A stretch of DNA of 38,499 nt, from positions 1 through 38,499 of IMG/VR virus record IMGVR_UViG_3300036791_000820. The stretch is one strand, 5' to 3'. The notes beneath the pieces were generated by a model, which was given only the letters and a program-made list of their open reading frames with translations, did no database searches and had not been told where the DNA came from. The translations under genes were made by a program, and so were the position numbers. This DNA is from a virus. Below are positions 30,705 to 37,015 of the stretch, piece by piece; position 1 is the stretch's first letter, and each line of letters begins with the position of its first letter.

Positions 30705-31882
30705 TGCCAATTTATGCCCGCATCGTGCCCGGCAACGTGATTCACGCCCAGGACCTGAACCAGGTCATCGACTCGCTGGATGGTGCCGCCGGCGCGGGGG
30801 TGGCCATCGCGCTGACGCAGCTCAACGATGCGACGAATTACGCGCTCACGGTCCAGAACGACGATGCGACCAACTCGCGCGCCCTGAACGTGCTCAAGAA
30901 CGACGGCACGACGCTCATCAAGGCAGACGCGACGGGCGTGACGCTGGGCGCGCCGGTCACGCTGCCCAGCCAGAGCATCACCAACGCCGAGCTCGGCCCG
31001 GACGTCGCGCGCGCTAACCTGTTCACCAACGGCGGCTTCGAGATCTGGCAGCGCGGCAATGGGCCGTTTACGGTGAGTGCCACGTATGGACCGGATCGGT
31101 GGGTCCTCTATATCCCTGGTGGAACCATCAGCGTAAGCAGAGATGTCGCGAATTCTGACATTGGGGGTGCCGCTGCTGCCGTCACTACGACTGCGCCCGC
31201 CGGCTTCGGCAACGGCATCTACCAGATCTTCAACAGCAACGTGGAAATGCAGCAACTACGCAATCGCACAGTGTCGGTCAGCGTCCGCGTCAAGTGCTCG
31301 CAGGCCAATTCGGTACGCGTGGGGTTAGCCGCCGATATAGGGACAGCCCCGACCGTCTTCTCGAATTACCACTCCGGTGGCGGCACGTACGAAACGCTGA
31401 CTGCCACGATTGCTCTGGGCGTGGTAAATGGCATGACTGTCTGGGTGACGGGTTTGGTAGCCGGGACGTGGTATGTCGACAACGCCTGTCTGGTGGTCGG
31501 CTCGCAGCCCGCCACCTACGTGCCGCTGCACCCGGCCGACGACCTGGCGAGATGTCTGCGCTATTGTGAGATAGCCGGAGGCGCGGGTGGCGGTGACATG
31601 CTGGGTGTGACACACGCGGTATCGGCAACGAGTATCTACGGTGCGTACCGCTGGCGAGCCCAGAAGGCAGTCACTCCAACGGTGACCTTTGCCGCCCCTG
31701 CAAATTACACCGTCTGGACCGCGTCGGGAGCGGTTCAAGCCGCCACGACAATCGCAAGCAATGGTTCGACTATCTACGGTATGCAACTCAACGCAACCGT
31801 TGCGAGCGGCCTGGCGGCGGGAAATGCCTCACTCGTATACGACAATGGCAGCGGCAAGATCACGATCGAGGCCAACCCATGA
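30704..31882 (+). CDS. Tail fibre/spike-like protein, 392 aa
   Basis: The N-terminal part (IVPGNVIHAQDLNQVIDSLDG, then AINQL-like Asn/Thr repeats) is a typical virion-anchoring stem. From about residue 103 comes the motif NLFTNGGFEIWQRGNGPF, which opens a carbohydrate-binding-like jelly roll known from phage fibres, with GTWYVDNACLVVGSQPATYV and HPADDLARCLRYCE further on. The C-terminal part, from base 31060, uses visibly more A/T-ending codons than the stem, as if the receptor-binding tip had been exchanged. The likely role is recognition of host surface glycans. Confidence 0.7.
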   Translation: MPIYARIVPGNVIHAQDLNQVIDSLDGAAGAGVAIALTQLNDATNYALTVQNDDATNSRALNVLKNDGTTLIKADATGVTLGAPVTLPSQSITNAELGPDVARANLFTNGGFEIWQRGNGPFTVSATYGPDRWVLYIPGGTISVSRDVANSDIGGAAAAVTTTAPAGFGNGIYQIFNSNVEMQQLRNRTVSVSVRVKCSQANSVRVGLAADIGTAPTVFSNYHSGGGTYETLTATIALGVVNGMTVWVTGLVAGTWYVDNACLVVGSQPATYVPLHPADDLARCLRYCEIAGGAGGGDMLGVTHAVSATSIYGAYRWRAQKAVTPTVTFAAPANYTVWTASGAVQAATTIASNGSTIYGMQLNATVASGLAAGNASLVYDNGSGKITIEANP

Positions 31883-32238
31883 GTGTCTATGTCAGCGACT
31901 TTGCCCCCGGTGACGGTACATGGACTGTCACGCACGATGAGGCTGGTCACACTGGCGCGATCCAGCCGACCGATGTGGTGCACGTCCAGAACATAGATGG
32001 CTCTGACAACCACAACTTCGCTGTCGTCGTCTGCCCGGTGTGCGGCGCGGTCAGCACCCACCCGGTCGGCGGCGGCGCGCAGCCACAGAGTGTGCAGCAG
32101 ATGTTCGTGAATATGTGCCAGAGCGATGGCTGCCCGTGCGGCCAGGTGGTCGCCGGCGATGCAGACGGGCTGGGCGAATCGCATGTCCGCTTGCAAGTTA
32201 ACCGGCAAGACGGAATGGGGAGGTGGCAACTCGGATGA
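31879..32238 (+). CDS. Putative zinc-binding tail-region protein, 119 aa
   Basis: It begins MSVYVSDFAPGDGTWTVTHD, a beta start, and has a Cys cluster CPVCGAVSTHP plus CQSDGCPCGQ, which could hold one zinc ion. It overlaps the fibre stop by four bases (ATGA) and the next ATG by four. It may be a fibre assembly or tip accessory protein, by position only. Confidence 0.5.
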   Translation: MSVYVSDFAPGDGTWTVTHDEAGHTGAIQPTDVVHVQNIDGSDNHNFAVVVCPVCGAVSTHPVGGGAQPQSVQQMFVNMCQSDGCPCGQVVAGDADGLGESHVRLQVNRQDGMGRWQLG

Positions 32239-32444
32239 CTGAGGAGCAGTTCCAGTTCAAGGTTGTCTATCGCGACCCCGGCGACGGCCTGATCGTGGGC
32301 ATGGAGCCGTCCGGCGGCGCGGTCGGCAACGCGCACAAGGTCGCCGTGCTGTTCGATCCCAACGAATACGAGACGTTGATGCGCACTGACCCGGCCTATC
32401 TGTCCGCCGACAAAGATCACGTGCTGGCAGCACCCGACCACTGA
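32235..32444 (+). CDS. Hypothetical protein, 69 aa
   Basis: The protein runs MTEEQFQFKVVYRDPGDGL and HKVAVLFDPNEYETLMRTD, with alternating strands and loops. ATG 32235 overlaps the previous stop (ATGA); a GTG at 32223 is possible but inside the neighbour. The function is unknown. Confidence 0.5.
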   Translation: MTEEQFQFKVVYRDPGDGLIVGMEPSGGAVGNAHKVAVLFDPNEYETLMRTDPAYLSADKDHVLAAPDH

Positions 32445-32445
32445 C

Positions 32446-33174
32446 GTGACGCTGAAGACCAGGGTTGTCGGCTTTCTGCAGTACGCCCAGGGCGACGACG
32501 TCCAGACGTATCTGCAGCGCTGGCTCGCGCAGAGCATGCGCATCAACGACACCCTGTTCGACCCGACGAGCGGCCACAACCACAACGGCTCTGGCACCAA
32601 CGGCCCGATCGTGGCTGGCGGCGGCGGCGTGACCATGGTCTGGCGTGGCACCTGGTCGTCGGCGACGGGCTATAGCAAAAGCGACGGCGTCAGCTACAAC
32701 GGCTCGAGCTACATCGCCCTGAACGCGGTGGGTCCGAGCGCGACACCCCCGCCGTCGGACCCGACCAACTGGGGTCTGCTGGCTCAGGCGGGTTCGCCTG
32801 GGGCGGTTGGTCCAGCAGGACCCCAAGGTCCGCCAGGTACTACCGGGGCTACCGGGGCCACGGGCGCGACCGGCCCAACCGGTCCTCAGGGCGCACAGGG
32901 CATCGGCTGGGTCACGGCGACGCGCGCGCCAACCTCGGCGGATACGGGCTACGCCACGGGCACCCTCTGGCTGAACACCACGACTGGCCAGTACTGGCTG
33001 CTGACGTCGAATGCGCCGGTAACCTGGACGCTGCAGGCCAACCTGACCGGGCCCCAGGGCGCCACGGGCCCACAAGGCAATCCTGGTGCGACGGGCGCCA
33101 CGGGGCCGGCCGGACCGACGGGTGCAACAGGTCCGCAGGGACCAGCCGGCACCAACACATGGGGTTCACCCTAG
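32446..33174 (+). CDS. Collagen-like tail fibre protein with carbohydrate-binding module, 242 aa
   Basis: Residues 1-60 form a helical start with an HNHNGSGTNGP metal-site-like motif common in phage fibres. Residues 66-114 (WRGTWSSATGYSKSDGVSYN, YIALNAVG, NWGLLAQAG) match the short CBM5/12-like chitin/glycan-binding repeat. Residues about 116-153 and 202-235 are uninterrupted G-X-Y collagen triplets (GATGATGATGPTGPQG), separated by a WVTATRAPTSADTGYATGTLW strand module that is also repeated in tail proteins. It probably forms a trimeric flexible fibre. GTG 32446 is the start. Confidence 0.75.
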   Translation: MTLKTRVVGFLQYAQGDDVQTYLQRWLAQSMRINDTLFDPTSGHNHNGSGTNGPIVAGGGGVTMVWRGTWSSATGYSKSDGVSYNGSSYIALNAVGPSATPPPSDPTNWGLLAQAGSPGAVGPAGPQGPPGTTGATGATGATGPTGPQGAQGIGWVTATRAPTSADTGYATGTLWLNTTTGQYWLLTSNAPVTWTLQANLTGPQGATGPQGNPGATGATGPAGPTGATGPQGPAGTNTWGSP

Positions 33175-33183
33175 GAGCAAGGC

Positions 33184-33423
33184 ATGAGCGGCTCACAGAT
33201 CGACCACGTGGTGTGGGGCCAATACTGGCCAGGCACGACGGACAACGGCATCTACGCCTACTGGCGCGCGCTCATGAGCAGCGACCCGCCGCAGTACCTG
33301 GGCCCACCCATCAGCGACGAGATCGACGTGGGCAACGGTGCGGTACAGCGCGCCTTCGCCAGCGGCGCGGTCATCCAGTGGAGTCCTGACGACGGCGCCG
33401 AGCTGGCCAGCGACCCGCTCTGA
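33184..33423 (+). CDS. LGFP-repeat-like small protein, 79 aa
   Basis: The core YLGPPISDE followed by VQRAFASGAVIQWSPDDGAE resembles one LGFP repeat, a cell-wall-binding unit best known from mycolic-acid bacteria and from phage lysins. It directly precedes and overlaps the endolysin gene (TGATG at 33421..33425), so it may be a detached wall-binding partner. AGGAGCAAGGC before ATG 33184 is an acceptable ribosome site. Confidence 0.5.
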   Translation: MSGSQIDHVVWGQYWPGTTDNGIYAYWRALMSSDPPQYLGPPISDEIDVGNGAVQRAFASGAVIQWSPDDGAELASDPL

Positions 33424-33983
33424 TGCCCGCATGGTGGACACCGGTGTGGATCGCTGCTGCCGCGGAGCCCTATCCGCCGCAGCCTGAGCCGCCGGACCAG
33501 GGCTTCGTCTACGATGTCTGGGCGCCGGCGGTCATCCAGACCGCGGACTGGACGTGCTCGTGCGCTTCGAGCGCGTGGTTGCTCAACGCCATCGGCGATG
33601 ATCGACTGGGGCGGCCGTGGAACGAGTTCGACGTCGTCGACGCCTTGCGCGCGGCAACCTATCCCGGCGTGGTCGATCCCGCGTATGGCCTGGCACGTGC
33701 TGATATGTACGACCTGGAGACCATGTTCAACAGCCTGGGCTACGCGGTGCGACGCAAGCAGTATCTGACGCGCGACGACATCCTGGCGTGGGCCGGCGCG
33801 TACCCGCTGCAGATCAACGGCGCGCGTTGGTACCACCACTCGGGTGCGCGCACACTGGGCCCGAGCGTGGTGTATCTCGCCAATCCGGCACCGTCGTGGA
33901 AGGGCGTGGGCCAGGAGCTGGACGCGTACGAGGCGTCGAGCTGGGGAGCGTGGAACGGCATGGTCGTCGTGGGGAGGATCTGA
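33423..33983 (+). CDS. Papain/C39-like cysteine peptidase, probable endolysin, 186 aa
   Basis: After a Pro-rich N-terminus, ADWTCSCASSAWLLNAIG carries the candidate nucleophile (C45 or C47). LGYAVRRKQYLT and PLQINGARWYHHSGAR carry the candidate His (H138 or H139), and WKGVGQELDAYEASSWGAWN forms the C-terminal strand pair. This layout is that of NlpC/C39-like phage peptidases that cut peptidoglycan peptide bridges. There is no signal peptide, so export would need the holin-like proteins directly downstream. The stop overlaps ATG 33983. Confidence 0.7.
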   Translation: MPAWWTPVWIAAAAEPYPPQPEPPDQGFVYDVWAPAVIQTADWTCSCASSAWLLNAIGDDRLGRPWNEFDVVDALRAATYPGVVDPAYGLARADMYDLETMFNSLGYAVRRKQYLTRDDILAWAGAYPLQINGARWYHHSGARTLGPSVVYLANPAPSWKGVGQELDAYEASSWGAWNGMVVVGRI

Positions 33984-34144
33984 TGCATATCGCAACCGTG
34001 AGCGGGCTGGCCATCACCATTGGCTGGCTCATCGCCATCGTGGTGCTGATTCTGGCTATCCTGGGCCTGGTCGGGGTGCTGCCGCTCAGTGCAACCGTGG
34101 TGTTCGGGTTGATCGGCGCGCTCGCGGTGGCGCGTCTGACGTAG
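33983..34144 (+). CDS. Holin-like membrane protein, 53 aa
   Basis: The protein is nearly all hydrophobic: segment one SGLAITIGWLIAIVVLILAI and segment two near residues 30-50 (VFGLIGALAVA), with a short polar N-terminus and an Arg near the end. Size and place directly after the endolysin fit a holin. ATG 33983 overlaps the endolysin stop. Confidence 0.6.
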   Translation: MHIATVSGLAITIGWLIAIVVLILAILGLVGVLPLSATVVFGLIGALAVARLT

Positions 34145-34145
34145 G

Positions 34146-34319
34146 TTGTCGGGCGACCACAACGGCGAGCTGGAGTTTCCGGGTCCGCCGCGGGCGCGTC
34201 AGCTGGTGGGCGGGCTGCTGCTGCTCATCGGCGGCGCGTTGCTGCTGGGCTGGCTGCCGTTTGGTATGCAGACGTTCGCCGTGGTCATCGTGCTGATCGG
34301 CGCGGGGCTGGTCCTGTGA
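34146..34319 (+). CDS. Second holin-like protein, 57 aa, TTG start
   Basis: A hydrophilic N-terminus (SGDHNGELEFPGPPRARQL) is followed by two hydrophobic segments (VGGLLLLIGGALLLGWL and FAVVIVLIGAGLVL). TTG 34146, two bases after the previous stop, is the only nearby start. It may be the antiholin or second holin of the cassette. Confidence 0.5.
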   Translation: MSGDHNGELEFPGPPRARQLVGGLLLLIGGALLLGWLPFGMQTFAVVIVLIGAGLVL

Positions 34320-34399
34320 GCCTCGAGCTCGTTCTGCTCGTCCTGCTCGTCCTGGTGCTGCTGGGTGCGTGTGTCTGGATCTGGACCCGCGCCGGATGA
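34316..34399 (+). CDS. Very short single-span membrane peptide, 27 aa
   Basis: GTG 34316 overlaps the preceding stop (GTGA). The peptide is a run of Leu and Val (LELVLLVLLVLVLLGACVW) ending IWTRAG. It is one membrane span with a basic C-terminus. It could be a lysis regulator; the short length keeps confidence low. Confidence 0.35.
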   Translation: MSLELVLLVLLVLVLLGACVWIWTRAG

Positions 34400-34586
34400 C
34401 GAGCCCGACGGCGCGCTGTCGTCGTTCAACCTGAGCATCTCGTTGTCGATCGGCTACCAGCGCAAGCGTGCCAAGCTGGCGGGCAAGTGGGAGGCGTCGA
34501 TCACCAGCATCGGACTGCTGCTCGGCGGCATTGCCGTGGTGTTGCTGTTCATGTGGTGGCTGCTGACGCGGCTGGCGTTGCTGTAA
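34365..34586 (+). CDS. Membrane-anchored small protein, 73 aa
   Basis: This overlaps the 27-aa peptide in another frame. It has a polar N-terminus (VSGSGPAPDDEPDGALSS), a basic stretch (GYQRKRAKLAGKWE) and one C-terminal hydrophobic segment (SIGLLLGGIAVVLLFMWWLL). A spanin- or antiholin-like anchor is possible. GTG 34365 is the only in-frame start. It is the last rightward gene before the convergent leftward operon. Confidence 0.45.
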   Translation: MRVSGSGPAPDDEPDGALSSFNLSISLSIGYQRKRAKLAGKWEASITSIGLLLGGIAVVLLFMWWLLTRLALL

Positions 34587-34711
34587 TCAGTACAAATCTG
34601 TCCACGCGCAGCGCTCGCAGTACACCTCACCAAGCCCGCACCGAAGTGGGTGATGGCCCAGTTCGCGCCAACAATGGTCAGGATGTACGCGACAAACGGC
34701 GTGTACTTCAT
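34587..34711 (-). pseudogene. Degraded leftward gene: membrane start and zinc-ribbon end in different frames
   Basis: From ATG 34711 the frame gives MKYTPFVAYILTIVGANWAI and THFGAG, much like the first span of VUT-type transport proteins found in phages. It then loses sense and runs antisense into the lysis genes. In another frame of the same strand the sequence ends LRCGLGEVYCERCAWTDLY before a stop at 34587, a plausible zinc-ribbon end but without a start codon. A small insertion or deletion near 34637 would join the two. This is either a pseudogene or two separate short frames. Confidence 0.3.
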
Positions 34712-34729
34712 GGCTGCATTTTGCTAGAG

Positions 34730-34990
34730 CTAACTCGCTTTATGAGGCTCAAGCGTCTCGTCAGCAATTGCAAGAGCGTCCGCAAAAGAGGCATCACCTT
34801 CGAGGTCAAGTTCGGTGATCTCTGTCAGTGCCGCCCGCAGCCGCTCGATCTCGGCCTCTGCGGCGTCGAGGCGATCCACCAAGCCGAGCATCGCGTCCTG
34901 TAGCTCGCGGATCTCCTTGGTGCAGTGGGCATGCAGATTAACGCTGCTGTTGCTGGTGATAGACACAGGTGCGAGTCGGTCGTTTGGCAT
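34730..34990 (-). CDS. Leftward coiled-coil protein, 86 aa
   Basis: The protein begins MPNDRLAPVSITSNSSVNLH and continues into a heptad-like helix (IRELQDAMLGLVDRLDAAEA; EIERLRAALTEITELDLEG). A Ser-codon-rich, more A/T-rich N-terminus contrasts with the G/C-rich helix. It ends the leftward accessory operon. The function is unknown. Confidence 0.55.
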   Translation of the reverse strand: MPNDRLAPVSITSNSSVNLHAHCTKEIRELQDAMLGLVDRLDAAEAEIERLRAALTEITELDLEGDASFADALAIADETLEPHKAS

Positions 34991-34992
34991 AT

Positions 34993-35127
34993 CTAACCCT
35001 GCTTATCTCTACCAAGTACCAGCACGAAGACCGTCCAGCCCACCAACAGGGACACCGCGCCGAGGGTGTTGCCGTTCATGGCGAGGCCCATGCCGACAAA
35101 CAAAAGAGACCAGCGCAGCCACCTCAT
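34993..35127 (-). CDS. Leftward small membrane protein, 44 aa
   Basis: ATG 35127 overlaps the stop of the upstream gene (ATGA). The product MRWLRWSLLFVGMGLAMNG, then TLGAVSLLVGWTVFVLVLG and RDKQG, is two short hydrophobic segments with a basic tail. It is probably an integral membrane peptide, perhaps for superinfection immunity. It was easily missed because of its length. Confidence 0.5.
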   Translation of the reverse strand: MRWLRWSLLFVGMGLAMNGNTLGAVSLLVGWTVFVLVLGRDKQG

Positions 35128-35321
35128 TGCGCATTCGCGTTATCTCTGCCAAGCAGTGTCGCGCGCAGGTCCTGTTTGTGCATGCCGACCATCACCGTCT
35201 CGAGGTGATCCATGAGCGCCCGCAGCGTCTGGTCGGGGTCACCGTGCGCCTGAACGTAGAGATACACCGCCAGGTGCGCCACGCCCAGTTCGCTGTACAG
35301 CCGCGCCGTGTCTGGCTGCAT
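35124..35321 (-). CDS. Leftward hypothetical protein, 65 aa
   Basis: The protein runs MQPDTARLYSELGVAHLAVY and DQTLRALMDHLETVMVGMHK. It is helical, with an acidic-amphipathic middle. It is coupled to the downstream membrane peptide by a four-base overlap. It is not recognised. Confidence 0.5.
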   Translation of the reverse strand: MQPDTARLYSELGVAHLAVYLYVQAHGDPDQTLRALMDHLETVMVGMHKQDLRATLLGRDNANAQ

Positions 35322-35369
35322 CTCTTAGTGATACACCAGCGACACGCGTACGGTACATAGGCGCGACGC

Positions 35370-35744
35370 TCAGTCCTCGACCCACGTGAGCCACTTCTCG
35401 GCGAGGATGAGCACGTGCTCCGAGCGCACGTCCTCGCGTGTCTGGCTCAGCAAGCCGAGGAAATTGGCCGCGGCCTTGAGCACCGCCAGCCGCGTGATGC
35501 GCGCGTCGCGATCACTCACAACTGCGGGACTTTTCTCAGATTCAGTGTCAGCCATCACCTCGAGCTCGCGGATAAAGCCTTTACCGTCCACCTTGAGCCG
35601 CACGTGCGCGCCGGCCTCGGGCAGATCGAGCGGGTGGAACTGGCTGATGTTGACCCAGGCGCCGCCGATCTTCAAGCCGGTGCGGTTGACGGCCTCGACG
35701 ATACCTTCGACGTCGTTGGTCTGCACGCGCCCATTCATGGCCAT
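35370..35744 (-). CDS. Leftward OB-fold-like protein, possible ssDNA-binding accessory, 124 aa
   Basis: Residues 8-65 form a five-strand pattern (EGIVEAVNRTGLKIGGAWVN; GAHVRLKVDGKGFIRELEV) that fits a small OB fold. The C-terminal helix (RITRLAVLKAAANFLG, then HVLILAEKWLTWVED) is a pattern I have seen in phage proteins with an N-terminal OB-like domain. The role in DNA binding is an inference. ATG 35744 overlaps the stop of the upstream gene (ATGA). Confidence 0.55.
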   Translation of the reverse strand: MAMNGRVQTNDVEGIVEAVNRTGLKIGGAWVNISQFHPLDLPEAGAHVRLKVDGKGFIRELEVMADTESEKSPAVVSDRDARITRLAVLKAAANFLGLLSQTREDVRSEHVLILAEKWLTWVED

Positions 35745-35980
35745 CAGAACGCCGGCTCCGCGAGGCCGCGGAACTCGAGCTCGACGCGGCCGTCCTCGAG
35801 CGCGTACAGCAGGTCGGTCAGCAGTGGCACGAGGCCGAGCAGGCGCGAGCTGTCGTTGAGCGCGGCGCGACCGCCGGCCTTCCACGCCGCAGCCCACACG
35901 GCCGACGGGTCCTCCGACTCGTGCGGGTGGTGAAACTTCCAGGCGAAGTACGCGCCTGACGGATCGACGGACACGCTCAT
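35744..35980 (-). CDS. Leftward paralogue of the 91-aa early protein, 78 aa
   Basis: The protein carries YFAWKFHHPHESEDPSAVWA followed by AAWKAGGRAAL, matching residues 13-46 of the rightward gene at 2081..2356. After that the two diverge. Here the C-terminus is a leucine-rich helix (GLVPLLTDLLYALEDG). The function is unknown. Both ends overlap neighbours by four bases (ATGA). Confidence 0.6.
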   Translation of the reverse strand: MSVSVDPSGAYFAWKFHHPHESEDPSAVWAAAWKAGGRAALNDSSRLLGLVPLLTDLLYALEDGRVELEFRGLAEPAF

Positions 35981-36153
35981 GGCAGCAGGTCCGCGCGCGC
36001 GGCTTCGTAGTCCTCGTCGACCTGAGGCGTGCACCTGGTCTGGCAGCCACAGAACGCGAAGCCGTCCCAGGCGATGCACCATACGTCCCGCATCAGCAGG
36101 CCGTGTAGCGCGAGGCGATGGCCACACTCGGGGCAGGTGCTGTGCGCGGGCAT
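35977..36153 (-). CDS. Leftward zinc-ribbon protein, 58 aa
   Basis: CPECGHRLALHG near the start and FCGCQTRCTPQ later form a four-Cys ribbon. The Trp/Asp-rich middle (RDVWCIAWDG) and acidic tail are unremarkable. It is probably a small nucleic-acid- or protein-binding factor. It begins one base before the stop of the SWIM gene and overlaps the next gene. Confidence 0.55.
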   Translation of the reverse strand: MPAHSTCPECGHRLALHGLLMRDVWCIAWDGFAFCGCQTRCTPQVDEDYEAARADLLP

Positions 36154-36154
36154 G

Positions 36155-36490
36155 TCAGTCCTCCCGCTCGATCTGGGCGGCGGGGATGACGCCGCGCAGT
36201 GGTCTGCCAAGGATGCGCTTGAGTTCGGAGCGCTCAACCGTGACCGGCTCCTGCGCGGCCATGAGATCGCAGTGCAACTGGACCGCGATCTGGTGCTTGC
36301 AGGTGCGGCGACCACCGTCGTAGCAGGTGCACGAGGTGCGCGTGACCAGGTAGTAGTGGCCGTCGCCCTTGCTGGACGGGATGCCGTAGGCCTTGCGGCC
36401 ATCCTTGGTGCGGCACTTGAGCCACTGGCCGGCGTCGGTGGCGATGGCGACGGCCTTGGGGCCGCGCGGGTCGGTGCTTAGCATGTTCAT
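36155..36490 (-). CDS. Leftward SWIM zinc-finger protein, 111 aa
   Basis: The SWIM motif C54-x-C56-x7-C64-x-H66 (SCTCYDGGRRTCKHQIAVQL) is complete. Before it stands a strand-rich segment (WLKCRTKDGRKAYGIPSSKG; YYLVTRT), and after it a charged tail. SWIM fingers bind DNA or protein. It is the first gene of the leftward operon and starts at ATG 36490, nine bases after a TATACT box and with no Shine-Dalgarno, so it is probably leaderless. A second ATG lies two codons on. A role in the lysogenic state is plausible because it diverges from the repressor gene. Confidence 0.7.
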   Translation of the reverse strand: MNMLSTDPRGPKAVAIATDAGQWLKCRTKDGRKAYGIPSSKGDGHYYLVTRTSCTCYDGGRRTCKHQIAVQLHCDLMAAQEPVTVERSELKRILGRPLRGVIPAAQIERED

Positions 36491-36499
36491 GATGGACAG

Positions 36500-36528
36500 A
36501 GTATACACAACAACTAGCATAGAAGCAA
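36500..36528 (-). promoter_or_regulatory. Strong leftward sigma70-type promoter
   Basis: TTGCTT (36523..36528) and TATACT (36500..36505), both read leftward, are separated by exactly 17 bp. The predicted transcript starts about three bases before ATG 36490, giving a leaderless or nearly leaderless mRNA for the SWIM operon. It is the best promoter I see in the window. Confidence 0.65.
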
Positions 36529-36540
36529 CATAGAAAGTGC

Positions 36541-36546
36541 TAGAAT
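36541..36546 (+). promoter_or_regulatory. Rightward -10 box TAGAAT before the repressor
   Basis: TAGAAT lies five bases before ATG 36552 without a Shine-Dalgarno, the leaderless arrangement. No good -35 is seen. It is divergent from the leftward promoter, 13 bp away from its -35, so one operator could control both. Confidence 0.45.
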
Positions 36547-36551
36547 GAGGC

Positions 36552-36824
36552 ATGCACACAACAAGTGGAAGCGGCAGCGATGTACCGCGCATGCCACAGA
36601 GACGTATCCTGCCTAGCGTGTCGCTCGTCATCCGCAACCTGCGCCAGCATCGCGAGCGCGCGGTGATGACCCAGGCCCAGCTCGCCACCGCCGCCGGCCT
36701 GTCGCGCCACACGGTGCAGCAGCTCGAGGCCGGCATCCGACCCGCCTATCCGACCACCGTCCAGAAGCTGGCCAAGGTGCTCAAGGTCAAACCTGCGGAC
36801 CTGGTGACTGAGGCCAGCGTATGA
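36552..36824 (+). CDS. XRE-family repressor, 90 aa
   Basis: A Ser/Gly/Arg N-terminus precedes a standard HTH: RNLRQHRERAVMTQAQLATA, AGLSRHTVQQLEAG, then TTVQKLAKVLKVKPADLVT. It is the first rightward gene after the divergent promoter region and the best candidate for the lysogeny repressor. It is short, with no C-terminal cleavage domain, so induction would not be by LexA-like self-cleavage. The end LVTEASV is shared, at DNA level too, with the second XRE gene (29-bp repeat). Shorter starts (ATG at 36591, GTG at 36618) are possible. Confidence 0.75.
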   Translation: MHTTSGSGSDVPRMPQRRILPSVSLVIRNLRQHRERAVMTQAQLATAAGLSRHTVQQLEAGIRPAYPTTVQKLAKVLKVKPADLVTEASV

Positions 36825-36829
36825 CCATC
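36801..36829 (+). repeat. 29-bp perfect direct repeat, first copy
   Basis: Identical to 37210..37238 (offset 409). Both copies encode the last residues of an XRE protein (LVTEASV) and the start ATGACCATC of the following gene. They bracket the coiled-coil gene and second XRE gene. Confidence 0.85.
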
Positions 36830-37015
36830 GAAGAGCGCGTGAGCCGCCTCGAGCAGCGCATCGATCAACTCGATGGTGTCGTCGAGCGGCTCGAACGCAT
36901 CGAAGTCATCTTGACGCGGATGTTGGCCACGCTCGACAACCACGACCGCACGCTGCGCGAGATCGCGGCAACGTTGCCGCGGCTCGGTTTCCACTGGCCC
37001 TGGGAGCGCGCATGA
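36821..37015 (+). CDS. Small coiled-coil protein, 64 aa
   Basis: MTIEERVSRLEQRIDQLDGV and VERLERIEVILTRMLATLD form near-perfect heptads, followed by HDRTLREIAATLPRLG and a Trp-Pro-Trp end. It is a dimer or trimer by design. Between two XRE genes and coupled to both by overlaps, it may help the repressors oligomerise; that is inference. Confidence 0.6.
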   Translation: MTIEERVSRLEQRIDQLDGVVERLERIEVILTRMLATLDNHDRTLREIAATLPRLGFHWPWERA

